Assembly: GCA_900753305.1 (NCBI GenBank)
Contig: CAADYR010000117.1
Coordinates: 1-64,000, forward strand
Origin: Lachnospiraceae bacterium
Lineage (GTDB): Bacteria > Bacillota > Clostridia > Lachnospirales > Lachnospiraceae
Direction of reading: 5' to 3'
DNA length: 64,000 bases
Made by a program: the position numbers and the translations under genes. This document shows, in pieces, positions 36,201-43,670 of the stretch (positions within the stretch are counted from its first letter, which is position 1; every line of letters starts with the position of its first letter). A model generated the notes under the pieces. That model did no database searches, was not told the origin of the DNA, and saw nothing but the letters and a program-made list of their open reading frames with translations.

Positions 36201-37176
36201 AGGTAAAAGTGATCGCATATTCCTCTGTCAGATCTTCTGGCGCATTCACTGTACCTGTTACATCTACAGTCTGTGTATGTTCTACATAAGCTCTGGCAAA
36301 GACCAGCTTCTCATTTGTACTGTAAATCTTGTACAGACCAGTCTGTCCAGCATAAAATGTCATGGCTGTTGCTGCTGTTGATCTGTCATATTCCTGTGTC
36401 TCGACCTTACCCTTGGGTGACTCAAAACCTATGGTAGATGCACCGCTGTTAGAAGATACGATCGCAGTCAGGATATCTCCTTCTTCCAGACGAATACCTA
36501 CATAGACATCCTTTGTGGCAGACTTGTTGGAATAAATATATCCTGTGTATGTAGTTCCATCATAATTGATGGACTTATCATCATAATGGGTCAATGCTGC
36601 ATTGGTAGTACGCAGTCTGTGAGTCGAACTGTATCCACCATCTGCAAAACAAAATGCTACATTTCCATCTGCATCCAGCACTTCAAATCCTGCCAGATTC
36701 CTTCCCTTGGTTCCTGCCTCTACGTCAGGATACCAACTGTTAATGATATCTGCTGTCAGTTTGTTAGTGTATTTACTGGTATCCAGTTCCTCTGCTCCCA
36801 GATCCCATACATCAGTCTTACCATATACGGATTCTGCCAGATCAAGATTTAACAATGTAACAGCATTTGTCTCTTCCTCTGTCGTAGTTTCTTCTTCTGT
36901 TGTTTCTTCTTCTGTTTCTTTCTCTGATTCCTCTTGTGTTGTTGTCTCTTCTTCGCTGATATCTTCTGTAGGAGACTCTGCTGCGGAAGATTCTTCAGAT
37001 TCAGAGGCGGCATCTTCCTCCTCGATCACAGTTGTCTGTGCAGATTCCTCTACTGTAACAGCTTTTGTCTGCTGTTCAGTTTCAATTTCTGTCGCAGTAA
37101 CTGTCATGTTGGACATCATCATGGCAACCGATAATGTAACTGCCATAATACGCTTTGACATCTTACCCTTCTTCAT
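30202..37176 (-). CDS. Giant secreted pectin methylesterase-pectate lyase fusion
   Basis: 2324 residues from ATG 37176 (AAGGGAG site). Signal peptide (about 1-30), Glu/Thr-rich linker (about 40-115), a jelly-roll-like domain, three beta-rich repeats, then a CE8 pectinesterase (about 565-920: GRQDTLYG, GGTDYIFG, GYFGRPW), a CBM-like module, an FnIII domain (about 1257-1345), a laminin-like beta-sandwich, a PL9-type pectate lyase (about 1722-2080; DGFAAKLTVGNGNVFDGC, DDGWDLF), a Ser-rich linker and a terminal domain. No LPXTG anchor seen. It would remove methyl esters and then cleave polygalacturonate. Own promoter area with a perfect cre palindrome; monocistronic. Confidence 0.9.
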   Translation of the reverse strand: MKKGKMSKRIMAVTLSVAMMMSNMTVTATEIETEQQTKAVTVEESAQTTVIEEEDAASESEESSAAESPTEDISEEETTTQEESEKETEEETTEEETTTEEETNAVTLLNLDLAESVYGKTDVWDLGAEELDTSKYTNKLTADIINSWYPDVEAGTKGRNLAGFEVLDADGNVAFCFADGGYSSTHRLRTTNAALTHYDDKSINYDGTTYTGYIYSNKSATKDVYVGIRLEEGDILTAIVSSNSGASTIGFESPKGKVETQEYDRSTAATAMTFYAGQTGLYKIYSTNEKLVFARAYVEHTQTVDVTGTVNAPEDLTEEYAITFTCQETGNVTTAKVSDGTYSASLREGYSYDVALKNADGYVITSSDTLTLAKGTTSKKFNITVGTVELVKVSGQLKGLDEDTAKNLKLELKSDNIYVPVVTIEGTSYTTTLESGVEYAMEISGIDDYELTSEAVLKASKAGTINITFEKKPVYTVTVEPEGATLEDLAEAEFTFTRHSDEDKTVEEDYVYTFTGTDDIQLRDGIYTVKVDNTGDFKQGLTGNLVVDGADVTLTIRFTKDNTEEIPYAATVTVGDTDCDYTSINDALDAVRSMDRSDDQRVTIEIQPGDYEEMLVVDVANVTLVNASRNPSIETRNKGVDIDDNAVRITSYYGHGYTYYSMGSDCKYDEELLAVNKKNGYASFENPGSGTTNGSYWNATVVITASGFEAEGIIFENSFNQYVSRKAAADVIVAQSSAKEGSVKRAAMSYGDTTVQNKKYVERAAALAIANNCKEISFDNCKFIGRQDTLYGGTDVTAAFYDCAVYGGTDYIFGAMTAVFAKCDLVLNTMEDNNDVAYITAAQQKSGRGYLMYNCNIVSTTPGVDTASTEVSKPGYFGRPWQASTSEVVYYATVIGQASDGTSLIAPVGWNSTLGGTSDKVYEYQTYEMVDGIDNSESRADWSHVITTPKFTDGTTISVEAFLGDWDAFADKDMTVETPDGKLDPTDPDEPSDSDTTEFVLEGSSLDTFAAGAKADGDSEKAGTDNYFTVLYSAKSKVDTSAKAFDDGYESSQRINFGGKAATDKNAVKFTTSGAAEVKIWWVEGGDDNRQMAILDSTGAIAAQTSETLTKNATAISTLKVTEAGTYYLGGATNNNYIFKVVVTEESSSSDKPARQDWSKVATPSVTDIALSEDGTQITVTARAEIGYDGADKAVVSMLDEDGEEVDSRNSLKEGGEISVVFTPKASGTYSFKVTLVREDETDKVSNVSDAIDFVLPLTAPGIKSATSIGSGSVELEWEAVEEADGYVVAVKDSKIEVKTEELRAVVEDLTIGKEYTFTVAAARGDEVGPASEITAKVTKEEQLKWAFSAFGSGVDTKNNGYEGNANEGSVRVYSNNGKGKLVPGSTDGLAFYYTEIDPETTNFTLTATARINNWKLSNGQEGFGLMAADAVGTNGDGNTFWNNSYMASVTKVEYCWDGTAVSDSGDKISMKLGVGSQEKKGVTAENIKEDKTLADMSVFSTAMKTLETSCANSGTGTYNIVGGYTGAEPTGTVDKTYTEFKLTIQKNNTGYFVNYTDQDGNTTTNKYYGTDVLNNIDKDSVYVGFFASRNADITFEDITFTTIAPEDDAPAEEQPVTMVTPSYNIISASTANSADYQLIYNGNADGVLSIADSTGNVVVEKDDVTANEKVATDVTLHYGDNKFKVNFTPDKDYKPGEYEVLSSYEAVSFDFTVSYKAYGEAGNSIYVAADGSASGNGTKEKPLDVYTAVKYVQAGQTIVITEGTYNLSRTIKVERGINGTADNMIYMVADPEASSRPVFDFGGKCAGMVLAGDYWYFKGFDVTGSADAQKGIQVAGDHNTLDQIETYRNGNTGLQISRYLTTDEFEDWPSYNLILNCSSYENADKGYEDADGFAAKLTVGNGNVFDGCIAHHNADDGWDLFAKVQTGSIGKVTIRNCVAYKNGYVTGDDGKEIDAGNGNGFKMGGDSMSGYHELHNSIAFFNKAKGIDSNSCPDIQVFDSISFNNESYNVAFYTNSAVNTDYKADGVISYRTENMDQTENLKGKGTQDSSRIYGETNFYWDVTSYTSVNSKGATVSSDWFESLDFTGIDRNADGTVNTHGFLILTDKAQAGGVIGGTASEDIKIGDETDGKVEGNTGSNSSSSDSGSSSASSAAQIKTTTVAIADDQTPLAVTPAALPEGYTYEQTVVEPDGVLKASLLQKYYGQKVYFAVIFGKNAAMTIDMQTVTSAGADMKLGYTLVEIPAFAADFATIHAIPTQRTVLPFQATLHFNVGSAYAGKTAYIYLMDADAAKYSLIKTMNVNENGNVAIDTEQFTDVIIMIAE

Positions 37177-37202
37177 AAAATATACTCCCTTACTTCGCCT
37201 CT

Positions 37203-37222
37203 TCATGTAAGCGCTTACATGA
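37203..37222. promoter_or_regulatory. cre-type palindrome before the pectinase gene
   Basis: Perfect 20-bp palindrome with core TGTAAGCGCTTACA, centred about 36 nt before the start codon. Fits the cre consensus. Its position between a weak -10-like TATACG and the gene suggests repression. A LacI-family regulator other than CcpA is possible. Confidence 0.75.
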
Positions 37223-37415
37223 TGGCGTATAAAAAATTAGCTTGTATACATAATATATCAGATAAGATGCACAATTTCAATACAGTAAATGCACATTAGT
37301 ATCTGTATTTTGTCGTTTTTGAGCCAGATTTTAAGCATATTTTTTGTGAATTATAACCAAGTCGTTTATCAAATATATTTGCTTAATTAAATAAATTTTT
37401 ATATCTAGGCACAAA

Positions 37416-37468
37416 AAACCTTTTATTTGTCAAAATATACCAGGATATTTTCTTCAAATAAAAGGTTT
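37416..37468 (-). terminator. proS terminator
   Basis: AAACCTTTTATTTG (37416-37429) pairs perfectly with CAAATAAAAGGTTT (37455-37468). The minus-strand tail is TTTGTG. It lies about 100 nt past the proS stop. Confidence 0.75.
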
Positions 37469-37469
37469 C

Positions 37470-37483
37470 TGTAAGTGCTTACG
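37470..37483 (+). promoter_or_regulatory. Second cre-like palindrome, overlapping a mini promoter
   Basis: TGTAAGTGCTTACG differs from cre by a T in the centre and one end base. It lies immediately before a plus-strand TATAAT (37484-37491 region; GGTATAATTA) and about 35 nt before a plus-strand terminator. Confidence 0.4.
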
Positions 37484-37517
37484 GTATAATTATCTGTCTA
37501 TTTACACATGAAAATAC

Positions 37518-37539
37518 GGGCAAATAATTGCCCTTTTTC
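37518..37539 (+). terminator. Plus-strand terminator without an evident gene
   Basis: GGGCAA (37518-37523), loop ATAA, TTGCCC (37528-37533), then TTTTT. It is oriented away from proS and the pectinase gene, suggesting a very short plus-strand transcript starting near 37490. The other parts of 37177-37563 are AT-rich with nothing else seen. Confidence 0.5.
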
Positions 37540-37563
37540 TTGTGCAACTTGTCTAATGTCTGC

Positions 37564-39003
37564 TTAGTATGCTCTGCCCCAGTATACCATCTTCTTGGCA
37601 GGTTTGCCGCAGCATACGCATACATCACTTAAATTCTCCTGTTCAAAAGGCATACAACGGCTGGTAGCTGCCAGTTCATCCTTGATCTTGTCTTCACATT
37701 CCTGGCATCCACACCACATAGCCTTAACAAAACCAGGCTTATTGTTGATAATATCACAGAACTCATCCCAGTTCGTCGCGCTGTAAGTATGTGACTCCAG
37801 ATGAGCTTTTGCACGTTCATACATATCGTTATGGATCTGCTCTAACAGAGCTTCTGCCTTTGCTTCTACTTCATCCAGTGCAACTTCGATCTTCTCTCTG
37901 GTATCGCGGCGTACAAATACACACTTGCCATTCTCAATATCCTTAGGTCCGATCTCGATTCTGAAAGGAACACCTCTCATTTCACACTCGGAGAACTTCC
38001 AGCCCGGGCTCTTGTCTGTATCATCTACCTTTACACGGTATCCTTTTTCAATAAGACGGTCACGCAGTTCATATGCCTTATCCAGAACGCCCTCTTTCTT
38101 CTGCTGGATAGGAATGACCATGATCTGAACAGGTGCTACCTTAGGTGGAAGCTTCAGACCTGAATCATCACCATGTACCATGATAACGGCACCGATCAGT
38201 CTGGTTGTCATCCCCCATGAAGTCTGGTGTACATATTTTAATGTATTGTCCTTATCTGTAAACTGGATACCAAACGCTCTGGCAAATCCATCACCAAAGT
38301 TATGGCTGGTTCCTGACTGTAAAGCCTTACCATCATGCATCAGTGCTTCTATTGTATAAGTAGCTTCTGCACCTGCAAACTTCTCCTTGTCAGTCTTCTG
38401 ACCCTTTACAACAGGGATTGCCAGTACATTTTTGAGGAAATCTGCATATACATTCAGCATCTGGATCGTCCTGTCCTCTGCCTCCTGTGCTGTTGCATGC
38501 GCTGTATGTCCTTCCTGCCATAAGAATTCACGGCTTCTTAAGAAAGGTCTTGTAGTCTTCTCCCAACGTACAACACTGCACCACTGGTTATATACCTTAG
38601 GCAGATCTCTGTAGGACTGTACTTCTTTTGCATAGAAATCACAGAATAATGTTTCAGATGTTGGTCTGACACACAATCTCTCCTGTAATGGTTCCAGCCC
38701 ACCATGTGTTACCCATGCAACTTCAGGTGCAAAACCTTCTACGTGATCTTTTTCTTTCTCCAGAAGGCTTTCAGGGATGAACATAGGCATATATACATTC
38801 TCTACGCCTGTCTTTTTAAATTCTGTATCAAGCTGTCTCTGGATCTGCTCCCAAATTGCATATCCTGCAGGTTTAATGATCATACAGCCCTTTACGCTGG
38901 AATAATCGCACAGTTCTGCTTTTTTTACTACATCAGTATACCACTGTGCAAAATCCACATCCATGGATGTGATTGCTTCTACAAGTTTCTTGTCGTTTGC
39001 CAT
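37564..39003 (-). CDS. proS: Prolyl-tRNA synthetase, archaeal/eukaryotic type
   Basis: 479 residues from ATG 39003; TTG 39021 is rejected (ribosome site GGAAAGGA lies after it). Class II synthetase: motif 2 region PTSETLFCDFYAKE and RWEKTTRPFLRSREFLWQEGHTAH. It lacks the INS editing domain of bacterial-type ProS and has a C-terminal zinc-binding tail (CGCQEC...CVCCGKP) ending in Tyr, the archaeal-like type used by many Clostridia. Expression is under a proline T-box. Confidence 0.95.
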   Translation of the reverse strand: MANDKKLVEAITSMDVDFAQWYTDVVKKAELCDYSSVKGCMIIKPAGYAIWEQIQRQLDTEFKKTGVENVYMPMFIPESLLEKEKDHVEGFAPEVAWVTHGGLEPLQERLCVRPTSETLFCDFYAKEVQSYRDLPKVYNQWCSVVRWEKTTRPFLRSREFLWQEGHTAHATAQEAEDRTIQMLNVYADFLKNVLAIPVVKGQKTDKEKFAGAEATYTIEALMHDGKALQSGTSHNFGDGFARAFGIQFTDKDNTLKYVHQTSWGMTTRLIGAVIMVHGDDSGLKLPPKVAPVQIMVIPIQQKKEGVLDKAYELRDRLIEKGYRVKVDDTDKSPGWKFSECEMRGVPFRIEIGPKDIENGKCVFVRRDTREKIEVALDEVEAKAEALLEQIHNDMYERAKAHLESHTYSATNWDEFCDIINNKPGFVKAMWCGCQECEDKIKDELAATSRCMPFEQENLSDVCVCCGKPAKKMVYWGRAY

Positions 39004-39065
39004 TTTCTCTTTCCTTTCCAAATATCATCGGGCAGTAAAGGGCTGCTCCCAGTCCTTTCTGCTAC

Positions 39066-39276
39066 AAAAAACGCCGCAGACCCTGTTATATCAAGGGGCC
39101 ATGCGGCGTTACCACCCTATTTTGTACTCATCCTACCGTTATCGCCGGTGCTACGCTGTACTTTCATACAGAACTCCAAGGCAGGTTCCATAGCTTTCCA
39201 TGTAGGAATCTCTCAGCCTGTCGATTCCCTCTCTGAACATTTCCACTGTGTACTATTCCTTATCAACGTCATGTTT
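39066..39276 (-). promoter_or_regulatory. Proline T-box leader of proS
   Basis: On the minus strand an AGAGA stem I region and specifier GAACCTGCC with CCT (39183-39185, proline), then the conserved T-box AGGGTGGTAACGCCGC (39109-39118 and beyond), forming the antiterminator, followed by a terminator hairpin (CGCCGC...GCGGCG) with TTTTTTG (39066-39072). Uncharged tRNA-Pro would permit read-through. Confidence 0.9.
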
Positions 39277-39282
39277 GTTATC

Positions 39283-39311
39283 AGTTTATGCCAGTCTCAG
39301 ACTTTTGTCAA
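39283..39311 (-). promoter_or_regulatory. proS promoter overlapping the kinase stop codon
   Basis: Minus-strand TTGACA (39311-39306), 17-nt spacer, TAAACT (39288-39283). The -35 contains the TGA stop (39310-39308) of the histidine kinase gene. Confidence 0.75.
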
Positions 39312-42031
39312 TCCTTAATTCGCTCAAAACCTGCAAGCAGGGCAGCCCCGGTTTCATATTCCAGATCATTATACGCCTCCTGTACTTTGTCCAGAAGATC
39401 TCTCTGTGCCGTGGAAAGCTCCATCCCATGCAGAATCCGCAGGGCGTCCTCTATCTGCGTCATATCATAGGTATCCATACCGTTTCTCAACTGTACAAAT
39501 ACGTCCTCCACGCTGCGCTGTTCCTGCGCCGGTGTAACCATTCCTGTCTGAATTGTCATCCTCGCCAGTTCATTGCTTACTTCCTGTACTGCATTGCGCA
39601 ATTCCTCTATAAAACCATCCATATGCCTGTCTATGTAGCTGTAGTTTTCTGTTTTGGCAGCCATTTCCATAACTTCCGCCGATTCACTCAGAGCATTCTC
39701 TCCAATCTGAATACTTGCCCCTTTAATTCCATGCACTTTCGTCTGGAACATGGTATAGTCTCCTCCTGCATATTGGGCAATTGTTTCTACCAGCGGCTGT
39801 GCCTCCTGTACAAAGGCCTCCAGCATACGGCGATATCCCCTGCGATTTCCTTCATAACCGATATCTTCCAGTATCTGCACCGGATCTGCTGCCTCAGGAC
39901 GTCTTTTGAACCGGTCAGGGATCAGACTTTCCACAACATTCTGCAGCAATGTGGTATCAACAGGTTTTATCAGTAATGCGTGAAAACCATATTTCTGGTA
40001 ATAATCATTGGTTTCTTCCTCCAGATTGGCTGTTACCAGAACCAGTGGAACACTGCGTATCTTCTGTATCTGCGCTGCTGCTTCCATCCCGGTCATATCA
40101 GGCATCATCCGATCCAGAAACACCATTTGATATTTATTGGCACGGACCGCATCAATAGCATCCTGTCCATTTCCCACCAGATCCACACTGCATTTCCAGG
40201 GACGCAGTAACTCTTTGAAAATCTCCTGATTTACCTTCATATCATCAGCCACAAGTACTCTGGCATCCGGATATATCCAGTTTGGCTGTATTCCTTCCAT
40301 TCCCTGTACCTGTCTGCGCAACAACATATCCTCATTAAAAGTAACAGGGGGCTCCATAGAAGCTCCATGCGCTATATCCTGTAATATATGGAACCGAAAT
40401 ACTGACCCTTTTCCTGCTATACTCTCTGCCCCGGCATCTCCTCCCAGTTTCACTGCCAGTTGTTTTACAATATAAAGTCCCAGTCCTGTTCCTTCTTTCA
40501 CTGTATCATTCTTTCCTGAAGCATATTCTTCAAAAATATGCATGATCTGCTCATCATTCATTCCCGGACCCGTATCTGTTACCGTACAGTCGATCCTGCA
40601 TTTGCCAGCCTGTTCTTTGCAGGTAAGTTCGCACCTGATCTCACCCTGTTCTGTATATTTCACCGCATTTGCCAGCAGATTCTGCAGCATTTCTCTCACA
40701 CACATCCCATCCCCAACCAGTTGTGACGGATGCTTGCTCTTTAAAGTGATTGAGAAATTCACAGGACGATTCTGAAGATTTACCACGCACATATTGGCAA
40801 GTTCCTCCAGTATCCTGTCCAGATCATAGGGACTGTTGGAAATTTCCAGTTTACCGGATTCCAATTTGGAGAAAAGCAGAATAGAATCCACCAGTTCCAG
40901 CAATGTATTTCCGGCACTTTTGACATAGCGCATCAGCGACCGGTTTCGTCCTTCCATTTCCTTTCTGGACAGCATGATATCACTTACCCCTATGATGGCA
41001 TGCAAAGGGCTTCTCAGATCATGGCTCATACATGCAAGGAACCGGCTTTTGGAAGCTGTCTGCTCCTCTGCCATTTCCTTAAGTTTCTCCATCAATTGTG
41101 TCTCTCTCTTCTGCTTTGTAATATTTACAATAGATAAAATATAACCTTTATGTCTGTTCTGATTTATAATCGGCTGCAACACGCATTGATAGTATTCCTG
41201 CCCTTTTGCAGCAAATTCTATCATTTCATCCGGACTGTCCAGCAAATCTTTTAACTGTTCCCTGCATAAGATCCTGTTCTTTTTTTCAGAACTATCTCCT
41301 AATTGCTCCGGGAATAATTTTCTGGCTGCATGATTGGCATCCAGATAGTAATAATCTTCATCAAAAAGAACAACTGCAATATCTGATGTATCATATAACT
41401 TCTCTTTCATCAATGTCATGGAATCCCACAACTGTCCTGTTTTCATGAGATAGTATACAATCCCGTTGGTCAAAGTCAGAGAAACGGGTACGATCAATTC
41501 TCCCCACTCTGCACGCACTCTGCTCTGCAAAACCAGACAGGAGCAGGGAATAGTGAGTGCCAGATACATCATCAGGTTTACATAATGTTCTTTTCTGCTG
41601 TAGTTTCTGAAAAAATATGCCTTTGTTGCCAAATACAGCATAATAGAAATATAGCAGGTCACTGTTCCATAAAAAACTCCCTGATATATTTCTCCGTTTC
41701 TTCCATATTCCAGAAACATCGCAATATCTGTCAGCAAAAGCCCCACAAATAGAACATCTTCAACTCTTCGCGGAAACCTGATACGTACTACATCCATGAT
41801 ATAATAAATCAAAAAATACAGCATCTGTACCAGCAGAATTTTCTCCAGGAATGCAAATACCGCTGTCTCTCTGGTCAGATATTCCACAATCTGAAAAAAA
41901 TCCGTGAAACAGATCATTCCCAATATCAATGGCAGAAATCTATGGGTCTGGGAATAGATTCTGCCTGTTATATATTTCTGCAGCACAAACAGCGAAATTC
42001 CCAGGGCAGCAACCAATATGATCAACATCAT
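39308..42031 (-). CDS. Hybrid sensor histidine kinase with receiver and Hpt
   Basis: 907 residues. Seven predicted membrane helices in about the first 200 residues, a PAS-like region, HisKA with phosphorylatable H337 (SHDLRSPLHAI), HATPase (GTGLGLYIVKQLAV, about 500-520), a receiver with Asp640 (FLDRMMPDMTG) and a C-terminal Hpt with His767 (VHGIKGAS). This is a full phosphorelay in one chain. The 7TM sensor ligand is unknown. It overlaps the HD-GYP-REC gene by 4 nt, so the latter receiver is its probable partner. Confidence 0.9.
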   Translation of the reverse strand: MMLIILVAALGISLFVLQKYITGRIYSQTHRFLPLILGMICFTDFFQIVEYLTRETAVFAFLEKILLVQMLYFLIYYIMDVVRIRFPRRVEDVLFVGLLLTDIAMFLEYGRNGEIYQGVFYGTVTCYISIMLYLATKAYFFRNYSRKEHYVNLMMYLALTIPCSCLVLQSRVRAEWGELIVPVSLTLTNGIVYYLMKTGQLWDSMTLMKEKLYDTSDIAVVLFDEDYYYLDANHAARKLFPEQLGDSSEKKNRILCREQLKDLLDSPDEMIEFAAKGQEYYQCVLQPIINQNRHKGYILSIVNITKQKRETQLMEKLKEMAEEQTASKSRFLACMSHDLRSPLHAIIGVSDIMLSRKEMEGRNRSLMRYVKSAGNTLLELVDSILLFSKLESGKLEISNSPYDLDRILEELANMCVVNLQNRPVNFSITLKSKHPSQLVGDGMCVREMLQNLLANAVKYTEQGEIRCELTCKEQAGKCRIDCTVTDTGPGMNDEQIMHIFEEYASGKNDTVKEGTGLGLYIVKQLAVKLGGDAGAESIAGKGSVFRFHILQDIAHGASMEPPVTFNEDMLLRRQVQGMEGIQPNWIYPDARVLVADDMKVNQEIFKELLRPWKCSVDLVGNGQDAIDAVRANKYQMVFLDRMMPDMTGMEAAAQIQKIRSVPLVLVTANLEEETNDYYQKYGFHALLIKPVDTTLLQNVVESLIPDRFKRRPEAADPVQILEDIGYEGNRRGYRRMLEAFVQEAQPLVETIAQYAGGDYTMFQTKVHGIKGASIQIGENALSESAEVMEMAAKTENYSYIDRHMDGFIEELRNAVQEVSNELARMTIQTGMVTPAQEQRSVEDVFVQLRNGMDTYDMTQIEDALRILHGMELSTAQRDLLDKVQEAYNDLEYETGAALLAGFERIKD

Positions 42032-43476
42032 TCGCTATCACTCCGTCCTGTAAGTATCCTTTTGATCTCTGATTTTACAAAGACAGGATTATAAGGTCTT
42101 AGAATATATCCTGCGGCATTGATCCTTCTGCACATCATTACTGTCTCTTTATCACTGAGCGCTGTAACAAAAAGAATAGGAATCCTGTCCTTCGTCATCT
42201 CTTTGATTTTCCGTGCTGTCTCCACCCCATCCATCTCAGGCATATCAATGTCCATCAGGATCAGATCCGGATACTCATTTTTCTCCAGATACAGGAGAGC
42301 CTGTCTTCCAGATTTCAGTAAAATGACATCATACAGATGTTCCAGTATTCCTCTTAACGCTTCCAGATTCGTCTTCATATCATCCACAACAGCCAGTTTA
42401 TAGCGTTTAAATGGCTGTATCATTTTCTTTCTGGCTTCTTCTGACTCTCTGTTTTCTCCAAATTCCTCACCAACTGCCTTTTTCACTGTAATGTTATAAT
42501 TTTCTCTCTCAGCCAGATCCAGAACTGTACCATCCATAAGTTTTACCGCCGGCCGTAGATTATGATAATCCGAATTATCCATAATAATGCCGATTCTGCC
42601 ATCCGACAGGCTGATCTGTTTTCCCTTTGGATACAATGGTACATATTTCAACAACGTAGCTACCACATGCCTGTCAAACATGATGCCACTGCCACCCATC
42701 AGATATTCCGATGCTTCATAGGGGGAATATGGCTCCTTATATGGTCTTCTTGATACCAGAGCATCATAAACATCCGCAACATGCAGAATTCTGGTAAACA
42801 GCGTCTGTTCGATTCCTTCCAGTCCTTCCGGATATCCACTGCCATCCACATTCTCATGATGATACAATACCGCTATTTTAATCTGCGCAGACAGATCCCA
42901 GCGTTCCTTGATCATTTCATATGACAGCAGCGGATGAGATTTCATGATCTGGTATTCCTCCTGCGTCAGTCTTCCCGGCTTATTCAGGATCTCCTGTGGA
43001 ATGGAGAGCTTTCCCAGATCATGGAGCAATGCTGCTGTAACCAGATCTTGAAGATCTTCTTCACTCAGTTTTAACCCAAAACCAATGACGCAGGATATGA
43101 CAGCCACATTGACCGAATGTGCATAGGTATAGTCATCAAAAGACCGCAGATCTGTCAGATCCAGAGTCAGTTTTCCCCTGGTAAGTATTTCCTCTACAAT
43201 CTTACTGGCAATTTTCTGGCATTTATCAATATTGCTTTCCCTTACACACATCAGCCCTTCTGTTCTAAGTGCCGGCGAAATGGTTGCTTCTACGTGAATG
43301 TCTTTTGACAACTCATCCGTAATATACACGCCATCAAAACCGTACTCCTTTAATTTATCAATATAGTTCTGAGTAAGCAGTGCATTCTGACTGACCAGCG
43401 TTCTACCACTGGAATCATACAGACCATACGCGAGCTGCATACCCGGTCTGGTATCTTCTAACTTAACATAGCGCAT
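42028..43476 (-). CDS. HD-GYP phosphodiesterase with C-terminal receiver
   Basis: 482 residues from ATG 43476 (AGGGGAT upstream). N-terminal DUF3391-like region, then intact HD-GYP (H152-D153 in LLHDLGK, HHENVDGSGYP), then a linker and a C-terminal receiver (Asp409 in ILMDIDMPEMDG; the usual KP reads RP). Hydrolyses c-di-GMP. The order HD-GYP then REC is the reverse of the usual RpfG arrangement. Overlaps the kinase by 4 nt. Divergent from the GH2 gene. Confidence 0.9.
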   Translation of the reverse strand: MRYVKLEDTRPGMQLAYGLYDSSGRTLVSQNALLTQNYIDKLKEYGFDGVYITDELSKDIHVEATISPALRTEGLMCVRESNIDKCQKIASKIVEEILTRGKLTLDLTDLRSFDDYTYAHSVNVAVISCVIGFGLKLSEEDLQDLVTAALLHDLGKLSIPQEILNKPGRLTQEEYQIMKSHPLLSYEMIKERWDLSAQIKIAVLYHHENVDGSGYPEGLEGIEQTLFTRILHVADVYDALVSRRPYKEPYSPYEASEYLMGGSGIMFDRHVVATLLKYVPLYPKGKQISLSDGRIGIIMDNSDYHNLRPAVKLMDGTVLDLAERENYNITVKKAVGEEFGENRESEEARKKMIQPFKRYKLAVVDDMKTNLEALRGILEHLYDVILLKSGRQALLYLEKNEYPDLILMDIDMPEMDGVETARKIKEMTKDRIPILFVTALSDKETVMMCRRINAAGYILRPYNPVFVKSEIKRILTGRSDSE

Positions 43477-43575
43477 AGTTTTATCCCCTCTGTTCAGACA
43501 ACACAATAACTACTATTATTTTATCTTAAATTTTCAGACAATTCAATTGTCTTATAGGATTTGCAATGCCTTTTT

Positions 43576-43603
43576 TTGTACAATTTTTCTATTGAAATAT
43601 AAT
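43576..43603 (+). promoter_or_regulatory. Promoter of the GH2 gene
   Basis: TTGTAC (43576-43581), 16-nt spacer, TATAAT (43598-43603), about 70 nt before the ATG. A second AT-rich site (TTATACTATAAG) follows at 43623-43636. Confidence 0.5.
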
Positions 43604-43670
43604 AGACCTTCGTACCATTCTCTTTTATACTATAAGGTATGGGGATTACACTAAGGAGGTAACGCAGAAA

